Positions 16,941 to 24,580 of a DNA stretch of 64,000 nt are shown here, piece by piece. The stretch is from JAFDWR01 sp038216655 (GTDB taxonomy: Bacteria; Armatimonadota; Fimbriimonadia; Fimbriimonadales; Fimbriimonadaceae), in assembly GCA_038216655.1 (NCBI GenBank), contig JBBQPZ010000002.1:124001-188000 (forward strand), given 5' to 3'. How positions within the stretch are numbered: position 1 is the first letter of the stretch; every line of letters begins with the position of its first letter. Made by a program: the position numbers and the translations under genes. The notes under the pieces were generated by a model. That model worked only from the letters and a program-made list of their open reading frames with translations, was not told where the DNA came from and ran no database searches.

Positions 16941-17151
16941 TTGATGGAACTGATGGAATTGAGCAAAGATCCACCTCGTGATGGAGGTGACATCTTTTGC
17001 TTGCCCTCTCCACGTTGACAACATTTGTGCTTGTGAGACGGACAAGGAGGGGTGACGTTCAGGTTCCTCCACTCCGCCGCATTCGGACCTGGGCTACGAC
17101 TCGCAAGCGTGTGGGCGTCGTCGGTCGGAATGACAGTTACAATCTAGGAGC
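16941..17151. repeat. Composite intergenic repeat (9-bp units plus GGTCGGAATGACA element)
   Basis: The 353-bp gap between the M42 gene and gmk has no gene. At 16941-16963 it holds GATGGAACT-GATGGAATT-GAG, a unit also found near 17811, 20338, 35149 and 61415. From about 16989 to 17145 it holds an element containing CAGGTTCCTCC (17062-17072) and GGTCGGAATGACAGTTAC (17123-17140). Diverged copies lie at 36380-36515 and, in part and inverted, at 25783-25834. Confidence 0.65.
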
Positions 17152-17152
17152 C

Positions 17153-17208
17153 AACACTCCAACACTCCAACACTCCAACACTCCAACACTCCAACACTCC
17201 AACACTCC
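17153..17208. repeat. 8-bp tandem array, seven copies of AACACTCC
   Basis: Seven perfect AACACTCC units, then decaying copies up to about 17249 that run into the 3' end of gmk. The related sequence GAGTGTTACT occurs once next to the inverted repeat copy at 25790. An array of the same period (GTTTGGGA) lies at 33693. Confidence 0.95.
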
Positions 17209-17232
17209 AACAGCCCCTGCAACTCCAATACT

Positions 17233-17784
17233 CTAATGCTCTAATACTATTCTCTGCAGTTCCGCAACGGTTTGGTCGAGGTCGGCGTTGACGACTTGGT
17301 GGCCATAATGCTCGCCGAGTTCGATTTCTTCGAGGGCCTTGTTGAGGCGGCGTTCGATGACTTCGGGTGCCTCCGTGCCTCGGCCCCTAATACGGCGTTC
17401 GAGTTCTTCCAGGCTCGGAGGGAGGAGGAAGATCGACACCGCGTCGGGGCGTAGGTGCATGGCGGTCAAAGCGCCTTGCACGTCGATCTTCAAGACGGCG
17501 TTCAACCCCGCGGCGAGCATCTCCTCCATGTCATGGAGGGGCGTGGCGTAGCCGTTGCCGTAGACCTCTTTGTGCTCCAGGAAGGCACCCGCATTGATCC
17601 GGTCGTTGAACTGGTGGCGGGTGACGAAGTGATAGTCAACGCCGTCGACTTCTCCCGGCCGGGGATCGCGGGTGGTGTAGGCGACGACGCGACGGATGAG
17701 GGGATTGGCCATGCGCCAGGCATCGAGAACCGTGTCTTTGCCCACGCCGCTCGGGCCGCTCAGGATCACCAATCGCCCCGCCAT
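17233..17784 (-). CDS. gmk: Guanylate kinase
   Basis: 183 aa, close to the usual length of about 200. It phosphorylates GMP to GDP. P-loop GPSGVGKDT at about residues 9-17, YTTRDPRPGEVDGVDYHFV for GMP binding, the AFLEHKEVYGNGYATP segment, and VLKIDVQGA are all present. The C-terminus is slightly short and its last codons lie in decaying 8-bp repeat sequence. TAACTT lies 7 nt before the ATG with no Shine-Dalgarno. remA, often next to gmk in other bacteria, is instead 12 kb away beside mreB. Confidence 0.96.
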   Translation of the reverse strand: MAGRLVILSGPSGVGKDTVLDAWRMANPLIRRVVAYTTRDPRPGEVDGVDYHFVTRHQFNDRINAGAFLEHKEVYGNGYATPLHDMEEMLAAGLNAVLKIDVQGALTAMHLRPDAVSIFLLPPSLEELERRIRGRGTEAPEVIERRLNKALEEIELGEHYGHQVVNADLDQTVAELQRIVLEH

Positions 17785-17810
17785 CGGAGGGAAGTTACCC
17801 GGCCTGACGA

Positions 17811-17850
17811 ATGATGGAATTGAGTTCTCCTGATGGAACGGATGGAATTG
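17811..17850. repeat. Dispersed GATGGAAYT repeat copy
   Basis: GATGGAATT-GAG, then GATGGAACG-GATGGAATT in the 90-bp space between the GT2-TPR gene and gmk. Same 9-bp units as at 16941 and 20338. Confidence 0.8.
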
Positions 17851-17874
17851 ACCCGGATGTGTGAGTCACCAGGG

Positions 17875-19917
17875 TCAGGCGGCGAGACAACTCAGGTTGT
17901 GCTTGGCGCCGTGGTGGTTGGGCTCGAGTATGAGGGCTTGGTTGAACGCCAGTTTCGCACCATCTTCGAGCCCGAGCTGAGCTAATGAGTTGCCCAACAC
18001 GAACCAGCCGTTGGGGTTGGTCGAGTCGAGCCTCAACCCACACTGGTAGATGTGGGCCGCGTCATCGAAGTGCCCCATTTGGTACAGCAGATCGCCGCAG
18101 TTGAAGTAAGCGTTCGGATTCTCGGGTTCGCGTCGCATCGCCTCGGTGAAGAGGGTGAGCGCGCGTTCGAACTGGCCGATGGCCTGGAGGGCGCGGCCCC
18201 AATTTACGATGATTTCAACGGTCGGCTCATGTCGAGCAGCAAAAGCCTCGTAGGCCGTGACGATGGTCTCGGTATCTCCCCAGGCGTTGGCCGCCTCGGT
18301 CCATCCGACCCAGCAGTCGTAATCCTCCGGATCGGCTTCCCAGGCCTCGCGGAATAGTTTCGCGGACTCCTGAGCCAGACCCATTCGCAGGGTGACGCGG
18401 GCGGCGCCCTTGGTGCCGAGCTGACCGACCGACGGATCGCGACGAGCGGCGAGGAAGCCCTCGTAAGCGTTTGGCCAATCCCCGAGTTTTTCGAGCGTCG
18501 CGGCCTTGCTGTAGAGCGCGGAGGCGTGATCGGGCACGACCTTGAGCGCACGGTCGAACATTTCGATCGCGTCCTCAGATCGGCCGAGAATCGCCAGGGC
18601 CTGGCCTCGAACGATGAATCTTTTGAAGTCGTGGATGGAGCGGTCGCCGGTCATTCCTTCCGGCCACTCGGTGTCGCCCATCGAGCGGTCGATTGCGCGC
18701 AGCGCTTCCTCCGGTTCGTTGGCACGAAGGTGTACGTTCGCGCGCTCGAAGTCGATGAGCAGTCCGCCAAAGCCGCGGGCGTTTGCCTCGTCGCTCATTT
18801 GGAGCGCACGGGTCAGCTTGTTCTGGGCGGCGAGCGCGCCGATCAGGAGCTGGTAGTTCAGCGTCCCGTACGGGTCGCCGTCGGCGAGGAAGCGAGCGCA
18901 TTGGCGGCCCGCATGCTCGGCCTCGGCGAAGCGCGTGGCGACGAAGAAAGCGTTGCAGAGATTGAACCAGTGGAACGGCTCGGTCGGGTGATCGAGCACC
19001 TCTTTCTGGAGCAGGTCAAGGGTTCGGGCGATCTTGCCTTTGGCTTCCATCTCGGACGGACGATAGCCGTAGTGGAGGATGCGAGCGCCTTCGAGACTGG
19101 CACCGGGCAGCGCGAGCTCGCGCAGGGGTCCGCAGATTTGCTCGTGAATCCGTCCGGAAAAGCGCACCGTAGGGCGGTTCTGGAACAGTCGGATCGGTTG
19201 GTGGATGTACTGCGAGGTGTCGGTTCCGTCGGCGGTGAAGTTGACGATCTCGATCGAGAAGCCACCGAACTGCGGGCGCTGCACGGCGTTGCGGATGACT
19301 CGGGCGCTTTGGCCGACGAGCTCTTCGTCGGCGTCGATCCAGAGGATCCAGTTGCCGGTCGCGTGCTCGAGCGAGACATTGCGGGCGGCGGAGAAGTCGC
19401 CAATCCACTCGAAGTGGGCGATCTTCGCGCCGAAGCGGTTGGCGATTTCGATCGTGCGGTCGGTCGAACCGGTGTCGATGACGACAATCTCGTCGACCGC
19501 GTCCTTCAGGCTCTTCAGACAGCGCTCGAGGTGCGCTTCTTCGTTCTTGACGATCAGGCACGCGGAGATCTTGATCCCGACTTCGGGGGCGGGGTGAACG
19601 CCGAAGCGGGTTTCAAGTTGGCGAAGAGCCGCCGTCGCATCGACGTCTTTCTTGGAAGCGAGGTGGCGGCAATGAAAATAGTTCGCCAGGTGCTGGGCGA
19701 CTTCCGTCAGCTCCGACGAGTCGGGCAACTTGTCGAGGGTGGCATAAGCCTGCGCCTCGCGCCCGCGATAAAGCTGATAGCGCGCCGACTCGGTGAGAAG
19801 TTCGGGGTGGTTCGGTTCAAGCCGAAGGGCCTCCGCGAGAAGAGCATCAAGTTGATGGAACTGCTCGTTCGCGCAGAGGTCGCGAATCTGTTTCGCCGCC
19901 GGGTGCTGGTGCGGCAC
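17875..19917 (-). CDS. Family 2 glycosyltransferase fused to TPR repeats
   Basis: 680 aa. About residues 1-100 form one or two TPR-like helix pairs. A GT-A glycosyltransferase family 2 domain at about 115-350 contains SACLIVKNEEAHLERCLKSL, VVIDTGSTDRT and ILWIDADEEL, which carries the acidic nucleotide-sugar/metal site. About residues 350-680 hold TPR repeats, clearest as the NPNAYFNCGDLLYQMGHFDDAAHIYQ type. No signal peptide or membrane helix is seen, so it is cytoplasmic. The layout resembles SunS-like and other protein or peptide glycosyltransferases in which TPRs hold the acceptor; the acceptor here is unknown. A MerR gene starts 5 bp upstream, so the two may be cotranscribed. Confidence 0.85.
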   Translation of the reverse strand: MPHQHPAAKQIRDLCANEQFHQLDALLAEALRLEPNHPELLTESARYQLYRGREAQAYATLDKLPDSSELTEVAQHLANYFHCRHLASKKDVDATAALRQLETRFGVHPAPEVGIKISACLIVKNEEAHLERCLKSLKDAVDEIVVIDTGSTDRTIEIANRFGAKIAHFEWIGDFSAARNVSLEHATGNWILWIDADEELVGQSARVIRNAVQRPQFGGFSIEIVNFTADGTDTSQYIHQPIRLFQNRPTVRFSGRIHEQICGPLRELALPGASLEGARILHYGYRPSEMEAKGKIARTLDLLQKEVLDHPTEPFHWFNLCNAFFVATRFAEAEHAGRQCARFLADGDPYGTLNYQLLIGALAAQNKLTRALQMSDEANARGFGGLLIDFERANVHLRANEPEEALRAIDRSMGDTEWPEGMTGDRSIHDFKRFIVRGQALAILGRSEDAIEMFDRALKVVPDHASALYSKAATLEKLGDWPNAYEGFLAARRDPSVGQLGTKGAARVTLRMGLAQESAKLFREAWEADPEDYDCWVGWTEAANAWGDTETIVTAYEAFAARHEPTVEIIVNWGRALQAIGQFERALTLFTEAMRREPENPNAYFNCGDLLYQMGHFDDAAHIYQCGLRLDSTNPNGWFVLGNSLAQLGLEDGAKLAFNQALILEPNHHGAKHNLSCLAA

Positions 19918-19922
19918 GGACG

Positions 19923-20198
19923 TTACGCCGCCTTCCGGTAGTCGAAGGCCTTGGCAAGGTGGCGACGGGCTCCGGCGATCGAGAACATCTCATCACGGAG
20001 GAGGCGCTTGATGGTGAAGACGGTTTGGATATCCTCCGGGCGATAGCGGCGTTGGCCCCCATCGGTTCGTTCCGGGTTCAGATAGGGCTCAAATTCCTTC
20101 TCCCAATACCGCAAGGTATGCACCTCAACGGCGGTAATGCGGCTGGCTACACTAATGCTCACAGCCTGGTCGGCCCTAGATCGTTTTTCGATCGACAT
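19923..20198 (-). CDS. Small MerR-family regulator
   Basis: 91 aa, only the DNA-binding part of the family. The winged helix reads SISVASRITAVEVHTLRYWEKEFEPYLNPERTDGGQRRYRPEDIQTV, with the MerR hallmarks T-LRYWE and GGQRRY. No effector-binding domain follows, as in the short MerR/HspR/MlrA-like class. It probably lies in one operon with the GT2-TPR gene (5-bp gap). Confidence 0.9.
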   Translation of the reverse strand: MSIEKRSRADQAVSISVASRITAVEVHTLRYWEKEFEPYLNPERTDGGQRRYRPEDIQTVFTIKRLLRDEMFSIAGARRHLAKAFDYRKAA

Positions 20199-20337
20199 GC
20201 TGGTCGTAAACTCCCTTTGCGGAAGACCTTCTCGGTCATCCCACAGGATTTATCGGCAGATGCCAGTGAATTTGCAGGGCTGGGGAGCTAGAGGGCCCGA
20301 ATTGGGGCGGTTTCGTTAGAACCTTGATGGACGTGAA

Positions 20338-20456
20338 GGTCCTGATGGAACTGATGGAATTGAGTGGAGCCGATGCCTCAGGACATTTCAAGTCCTGCGA
20401 TTCGCAATTGAATCAGATGATGTCCTGAGGCATCTGATTTCAGTTCCGTCAGGACC
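20338..20456. repeat. Nested palindrome containing GATGGAAYT units
   Basis: Outer arms GGTCCTGATGGAACTG (20338-20353) and CAGTTCCGTCAGGACC (20441-20456) match at 15 of 16 positions. Inner arms GATGCCTCAGGACAT (20372-20386) and ATGTCCTGAGGCATC (20420-20434) are perfect. It lies downstream of the SRPBCC gene and upstream of the MerR gene, both on the minus strand. It could be a terminator or a mobile repeat. Confidence 0.8.
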
Positions 20457-20482
20457 ATCAATTCCATCACGACGCGGAAAAG

Positions 20483-20926
20483 TTACGAGATCTCGGCCCG
20501 CTTCTTGAATGCCTCGTTGATATTCTCGAGGTTCTTGACCACGATGTTGTAGATCACCTTTTTCACGAGGGGGCCGAGGGTGGGGACGTTGTATTCGTAC
20601 TCGAGCTTGGTGTCGAATCGGGTCCCACCGTTCTCTTCGCGAAAGTCCCACGTGCCCTCAAGCATGTCGTAGTCGCCCTTGATCTGCTTGAAAGAGCAGT
20701 GGTGCGCAGCATCGTCCCAGAGGTCCTCCTGCTGCCAGCGCACCTTCAGGCCGAAAGTCGGGATAACTCCCACCCAATCGGAAACGAAGCGATTTTCCGA
20801 AGTTTCGATGGGTGTCACGCTTTGGACATCCTTCATGTATTCGGGAAATGAGCGACTATCTTTGGCGATCTCGTAGACTCTTGCGAGAGGCGCGTTAATC
20901 CAGACGGTGGTTTCAACGGTTGGCAT
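20483..20926 (-). CDS. SRPBCC / polyketide-cyclase-like protein
   Basis: 147 aa from ATG 20926. The opening TTVWINAPLARVYEIAKDSRSFPEYMKDVQSV is typical of the START-like SRPBCC fold (coenzyme Q-binding protein COQ10/aromatase group), which holds hydrophobic ligands. A longer reading frame runs upstream but lies in the divergent dehydrogenase gene and is not protein-like. The ligand is unknown. It is divergent from the zinc dehydrogenase operon with a gap of roughly 60-100 bp. Confidence 0.85.
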   Translation of the reverse strand: MPTVETTVWINAPLARVYEIAKDSRSFPEYMKDVQSVTPIETSENRFVSDWVGVIPTFGLKVRWQQEDLWDDAAHHCSFKQIKGDYDMLEGTWDFREENGGTRFDTKLEYEYNVPTLGPLVKKVIYNIVVKNLENINEAFKKRAEIS

Positions 20927-21029
20927 GGTGCGTAATCGGGTCAAGCAAGTTAGACGAAGTCTACTCCCGCGACCCACGGAAGAAGTTTTGAGCAAAGAAG
21001 CGGAAGTGAAAACCGACCGTCCGGAGCGC

Positions 21030-22019
21030 ATGCGCGCCCTCGTCCTTGAAGAACCCGGCTGTCTCGGGCTCAAGGACGTCGCCGTGCCCGCCCCGAAGGA
21101 AGGCGAACTGCTGGTTCGGGTGGTCGCGGCGACGACCTGCGGGACCGACCTCAAAGCGTTCCTCCGAGGTCATCCTCAGATTCCGATGCCCGGCGTGCTT
21201 GGCCACGAGTACAGCGGAATCGTTCATTCGGTCGGCGAAGGGGCCCGCTTCGCTCCAGGTGAGGCGATCATGGGCGTTCATTCCGCCCCGTGCGGACGCT
21301 GCCGCTGGTGCGCGCGCGATCAGGAGAACCTCTGCGAGAGCCTGATGGCGACCAAGGTGCTCGGCTCGTATGCGGAGTTTCTGCTGATTCCCGAGCGGAT
21401 CGCGCGAAAGAACGTCTTCCATAAGCCCGAGAGCCTGTCCTTCGAGATGGCCTCGCTCCTTGAGCCCCTTAGTTGCGTGGCGGAGGGGACTCGGGTGCTA
21501 CACCCGCATCGCGACGACCGCGTGCTCGTGATTGGTCCCGGCGCGATCGGCCTCATGTTCGTCGCCGCGTTAAAGCTGCAGGGAGTCGAAGACGTCACGC
21601 TCGGCGGCCGCAACCCCGCTCGCCTCGCCGCAGGCGAGAAGTTGGGGGCCAAAGCTCTGCCCCTCGCGGAGGTCCCAGCAGGCGATTTCGACGTGGTCAT
21701 CGAATGCACCGGCACGGTTGAAATCTGGGAAAAATCGGTCAACTACGCACGGCGTGGGGCTAAAGTCGTGCTGTTTGGAGGGTGCCCGAGCGGGACCACC
21801 GCGCGGTTCGACACCAAACGCCTTCACTACGATCAGATCACGTTGATTAGCCCGTTCCATTTCGGCACCGAGGCGGTCCGTAACGCCCGCGAGTGGCTGC
21901 TCGACCCGCGCATGGACCTCAGCCCGTTGCTCAGCGGGGAGCGAGAACTGGAGCAGGGCTCGGAAGTCTTTGCCGACCTCCAGGCCGGGCGGGGCCTCAA
22001 GTACGTTTTCCGACCATGA
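21030..22019 (+). CDS. Zinc-dependent medium-chain alcohol dehydrogenase
   Basis: 329 aa from ATG 21030 (MRALVLEEPG, the usual family start). A TTG at 20988 with GGAAG upstream is an alternative. The catalytic zinc ligands are C in ATTCGTDLKAF and H-E in GHEYSG. The structural zinc site is CGRCRWCARDQENLC. The Rossmann fingerprint is VIGPGAIGLMFV. This is the sorbitol/threonine dehydrogenase-like branch, which oxidises sugar or amino acid hydroxyls with NAD(P). Its stop overlaps the next dehydrogenase start (ATGA). The substrate is unknown. Confidence 0.9.
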   Translation: MRALVLEEPGCLGLKDVAVPAPKEGELLVRVVAATTCGTDLKAFLRGHPQIPMPGVLGHEYSGIVHSVGEGARFAPGEAIMGVHSAPCGRCRWCARDQENLCESLMATKVLGSYAEFLLIPERIARKNVFHKPESLSFEMASLLEPLSCVAEGTRVLHPHRDDRVLVIGPGAIGLMFVAALKLQGVEDVTLGGRNPARLAAGEKLGAKALPLAEVPAGDFDVVIECTGTVEIWEKSVNYARRGAKVVLFGGCPSGTTARFDTKRLHYDQITLISPFHFGTEAVRNAREWLLDPRMDLSPLLSGERELEQGSEVFADLQAGRGLKYVFRP

Positions 22020-22972
22020 AACTCGCCCGCTATCTCGGCGGCGGCCAAGTCTTTATCGCCGATGAACCCAAGCCAGAATGTCCGCCGGGCGGTTTGCTCG
22101 TTCGAACCGAGGCTTGCGGCCTTTGTTCGGGCGAGCTGATGGACTGGTACATGGACAAGAAGATCCCCCACGTGTTCGGGCACGAGGTCGCGGGGATCGT
22201 CGAAGAGTCTCAAGACGAGCGTTTTCCTGTCGGTTCCAGGGTGTTCCCCCACCATCACGCGCCATGTTTGAGGTGCGAATACTGTCTCAGCAATCGATTT
22301 GTGCATTGTGCGCAGTGGAAGCGGACGAAGCTAGTGCCGGGAGGGATGGCGGAGTTCTTTGCCGTATCTCCCGAGAACCTGACCGACACCCATCGAGTGG
22401 ACGAACTTTGTGCGATTGATGCCGCTCTGATTGAGCCTCTGGCGTGCGTCGTGAAGTCGATAGGAAATCGTACGAGGCCCCAATCTGCCGAGCGCTCTGC
22501 GGTGATAGGCCTGGGCGTCATGGGTCTGATGCATGCACTGTCCCTGCCGGGGTGCACTGCTTATGAAATTAATCCCCTACGGGCGGAATATGCGCGCTCC
22601 TTAGGGATCCGTGTTTTGAACCCAGACGAGGCGGAGCCCGCCGAATTCGTTTATGTGTGCCCCGGTACGAAACCTGCCCTGGATCTTTCGGTTCGAATGG
22701 TAGAGCCTAACGGCACGATCACGCTATTCGCGCCGATGCCCCCCGGCCAAGAGACGCCGGTGGATCTGAATCGCCTCTACTTCCTGGATGCTCGAATCGA
22801 GTTCGCCTACTCATGCGGGCCAATTGACACTATCAAAGCAATCAAATTGCTTCGAGAAAAGCGGGTACAAGCGGAACAGGTAGTTAGCGACTTCGTGGGA
22901 ATTGATGGCCTCCCCCAGGCGTATCTAGCCATGAAGCGGGGCGAAATATTGAAGGCAATGGTGATTTTCTAA
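22016..22972 (+). CDS. Second zinc-dependent alcohol dehydrogenase
   Basis: 318 aa, a little short for the family. The catalytic Cys is in ACGLCSGEL, GHEVAG follows, the structural zinc site is CLRCEYCLSNRFVHC, and the Rossmann loop is VIGLGVMGLMHAL. It overlaps the first dehydrogenase by 4 bp. The two differ enough that this is not a recent duplication. Translational coupling suggests linked reactions or a heteromer acting on the same substrate class. Downstream, a cupin gene begins with no gap. Confidence 0.88.
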   Translation: MKLARYLGGGQVFIADEPKPECPPGGLLVRTEACGLCSGELMDWYMDKKIPHVFGHEVAGIVEESQDERFPVGSRVFPHHHAPCLRCEYCLSNRFVHCAQWKRTKLVPGGMAEFFAVSPENLTDTHRVDELCAIDAALIEPLACVVKSIGNRTRPQSAERSAVIGLGVMGLMHALSLPGCTAYEINPLRAEYARSLGIRVLNPDEAEPAEFVYVCPGTKPALDLSVRMVEPNGTITLFAPMPPGQETPVDLNRLYFLDARIEFAYSCGPIDTIKAIKLLREKRVQAEQVVSDFVGIDGLPQAYLAMKRGEILKAMVIF

Positions 22973-23365
22973 TTGATTCAGAAGGGTGACGACTTCAAGT
23001 GGGGCGCGGTCGAGACTTTCGACGATGCTCCCGGCTCTTGGGTGGGTCTCACCCGCCAAGTTCTCATGCGTCCCAACGGGACCAAGTTCGAGACTCGCTT
23101 CTTTGAGATCGCACCGAGCGGGTACACGACCTTCGAGCGCCATCAGCACGAGCACAACATGATCGTGCTTCGTGGTCGTGGTAAGGTCCGCATCCACGAC
23201 GAGTGGCTGACCGTCGAAGCGCCGGATGCGATTTACGTTCCCGCCTACGCCCCTCACCAACTCAAAAACGAAGGCACGGAGCCCTTCGGCTACCTCTGCG
23301 TAGTCGACAAGGAGCGGGACCAGCCCGTTTTGTTAGACTCGGAAGGACTGCCCCGGACGTCGTAA
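22973..23365 (+). CDS. Single-domain cupin
   Basis: 130 aa. The cupin metal motif is HQHEHNMIVLRGRGKVRIHDEW, with a second motif at VPAYAPHQLKNEG, so three His and a Glu are available. The start is TTG directly after the TAA of the dehydrogenase gene (TAATTG), the same junction as fabZ/lpxA. It could be a sugar isomerase/epimerase or dioxygenase-like cupin acting with the two dehydrogenases; this is inference from the operon only. Confidence 0.85.
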   Translation: MIQKGDDFKWGAVETFDDAPGSWVGLTRQVLMRPNGTKFETRFFEIAPSGYTTFERHQHEHNMIVLRGRGKVRIHDEWLTVEAPDAIYVPAYAPHQLKNEGTEPFGYLCVVDKERDQPVLLDSEGLPRTS

Positions 23366-23373
23366 AAAAAGAG

Positions 23374-24576
23374 ATGCTAACCGTCGCGCTTGCCGCCTTG
23401 GTAATGAGAGGGCTCCCTGTGGACCCCCCGGCGGCGTCTACGCCGACCCCTCCTCCGGTGACCGTTGATCCTTCCGTCAAGATCGATCCGAAGCATCAAA
23501 AGGACATCGAACGGGACATCGCTTTAGGCAAGGAATATTCGAAACAGATATCGCAGGACCCGACGTTCCATGTCTCGAAGAACCCGGAATATCTGGCCCG
23601 AGTCGAGAAGATCGGCTATCGCCTGGCCGCGATCGCGAACGTCACCCAGGCTAAGGCTCTATGGGGCGACAAACGCTTAAGTCCGTTCGAATACCATTTC
23701 ACGGTTCTCGAGGATAAGGACGTCAATGCTTTCTCGCTTCCCGGCGGGTTTATCTACGTCAACGAAGGGCTGATGAAGTACGTCGAAAGCGACGACGAAC
23801 TCGCTGGTGTGCTCGCCCACGAGATCGCCCACGCGTCCTTCCGACATGTGGCGACCCTGCAGCGCGAGTCCAGCAAGATGTCGATGGCGACTCTGCCGCT
23901 GATCCTGATCGCGATCTTCACGGGCGGTGCCAACAATTCGGCGATCGCCGTGTTGCAAACTTCGCAGCTCTTGACCCAGGCGATCGGGTCTGGCTGGAGC
24001 GTCAAGGCGGAGCAGGCAGCCGATTACGGCGGATTCCAATATCTGCTCAAGAGCCCATACAATCCGACCGGCATGCTGACGATGATGGAGCGCCTCGCTC
24101 GGGACGAGAAGGGCCTGGGCTCGATCGACCTCGGAATCTACCGAACCCACCCGCCCGGCCCCGCACGCGCGGCGAGTCTGACAAAGTTCTTGCAGCAGAA
24201 TGGGATCCCGATCCACCGGAGCGAGGTCACCTTCAGCTTCCGTGCCGCATCCAAACCCGGTCCCGACGGCTCGGTCGAGGTTGATTTCGGACTTCGCAAG
24301 CTGATGACCTTGCGAGGACCTAACGCGGCGAGCCGCGCTGCAGATGCGGCCAAGCGGTTGAATACGTTCTTCGACCAGGTGCCCCAGCTTTACGAAGTTC
24401 GTGCGGGCAACGACGGTTCCGTGGTGGGTCTCGGGCAAGTGATGCTCACGATGACGCCAGCAGATGCTCCCGCAGGCAGCAAGGACTCCCCCGCGGTTCT
24501 GGCGGCGACCGCGACGAAGTCGATCAAGGATTGCCTGTACACCCTCGCCTACCGCGTCTGGGGCGTCCGAAACTAG
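23374..24576 (+). CDS. M48-family zinc metalloprotease
   Basis: 400 aa from ATG 23374; the longer frame upstream lies within the cupin gene. A short N-terminal hydrophobic segment (MLTVALAALVMRGLPV) could act as a weak signal. The protease core has HEIAH at about residues 149-153 and the third ligand region further on (KAEQAADYGGFQYL). It resembles BepA/LoiP-type periplasmic M48 proteins that check outer-membrane protein assembly. About 150 residues follow the protease domain, with no clear TPR pattern. Starts 8 bp after the cupin gene. Confidence 0.88.
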   Translation: MLTVALAALVMRGLPVDPPAASTPTPPPVTVDPSVKIDPKHQKDIERDIALGKEYSKQISQDPTFHVSKNPEYLARVEKIGYRLAAIANVTQAKALWGDKRLSPFEYHFTVLEDKDVNAFSLPGGFIYVNEGLMKYVESDDELAGVLAHEIAHASFRHVATLQRESSKMSMATLPLILIAIFTGGANNSAIAVLQTSQLLTQAIGSGWSVKAEQAADYGGFQYLLKSPYNPTGMLTMMERLARDEKGLGSIDLGIYRTHPPGPARAASLTKFLQQNGIPIHRSEVTFSFRAASKPGPDGSVEVDFGLRKLMTLRGPNAASRAADAAKRLNTFFDQVPQLYEVRAGNDGSVVGLGQVMLTMTPADAPAGSKDSPAVLAATATKSIKDCLYTLAYRVWGVRN

Positions 24577-24580
24577 GTAA

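Noticed and set aside
17153..17208. CRISPR array
   Set aside because: Units are 8 bp, directly adjacent and without spacers; no cas genes are present.
18526..19941. 471-codon plus-strand open frame opposite the GT2-TPR gene
   Set aside because: Antisense shadow; the minus-strand protein has clear GT2 and TPR motifs.
20926..21154. N-terminal extension of the SRPBCC gene
   Set aside because: The extension overlaps the divergent zinc dehydrogenase and is Arg/Ser-rich shadow text; ATG 20926 begins the family-like sequence.
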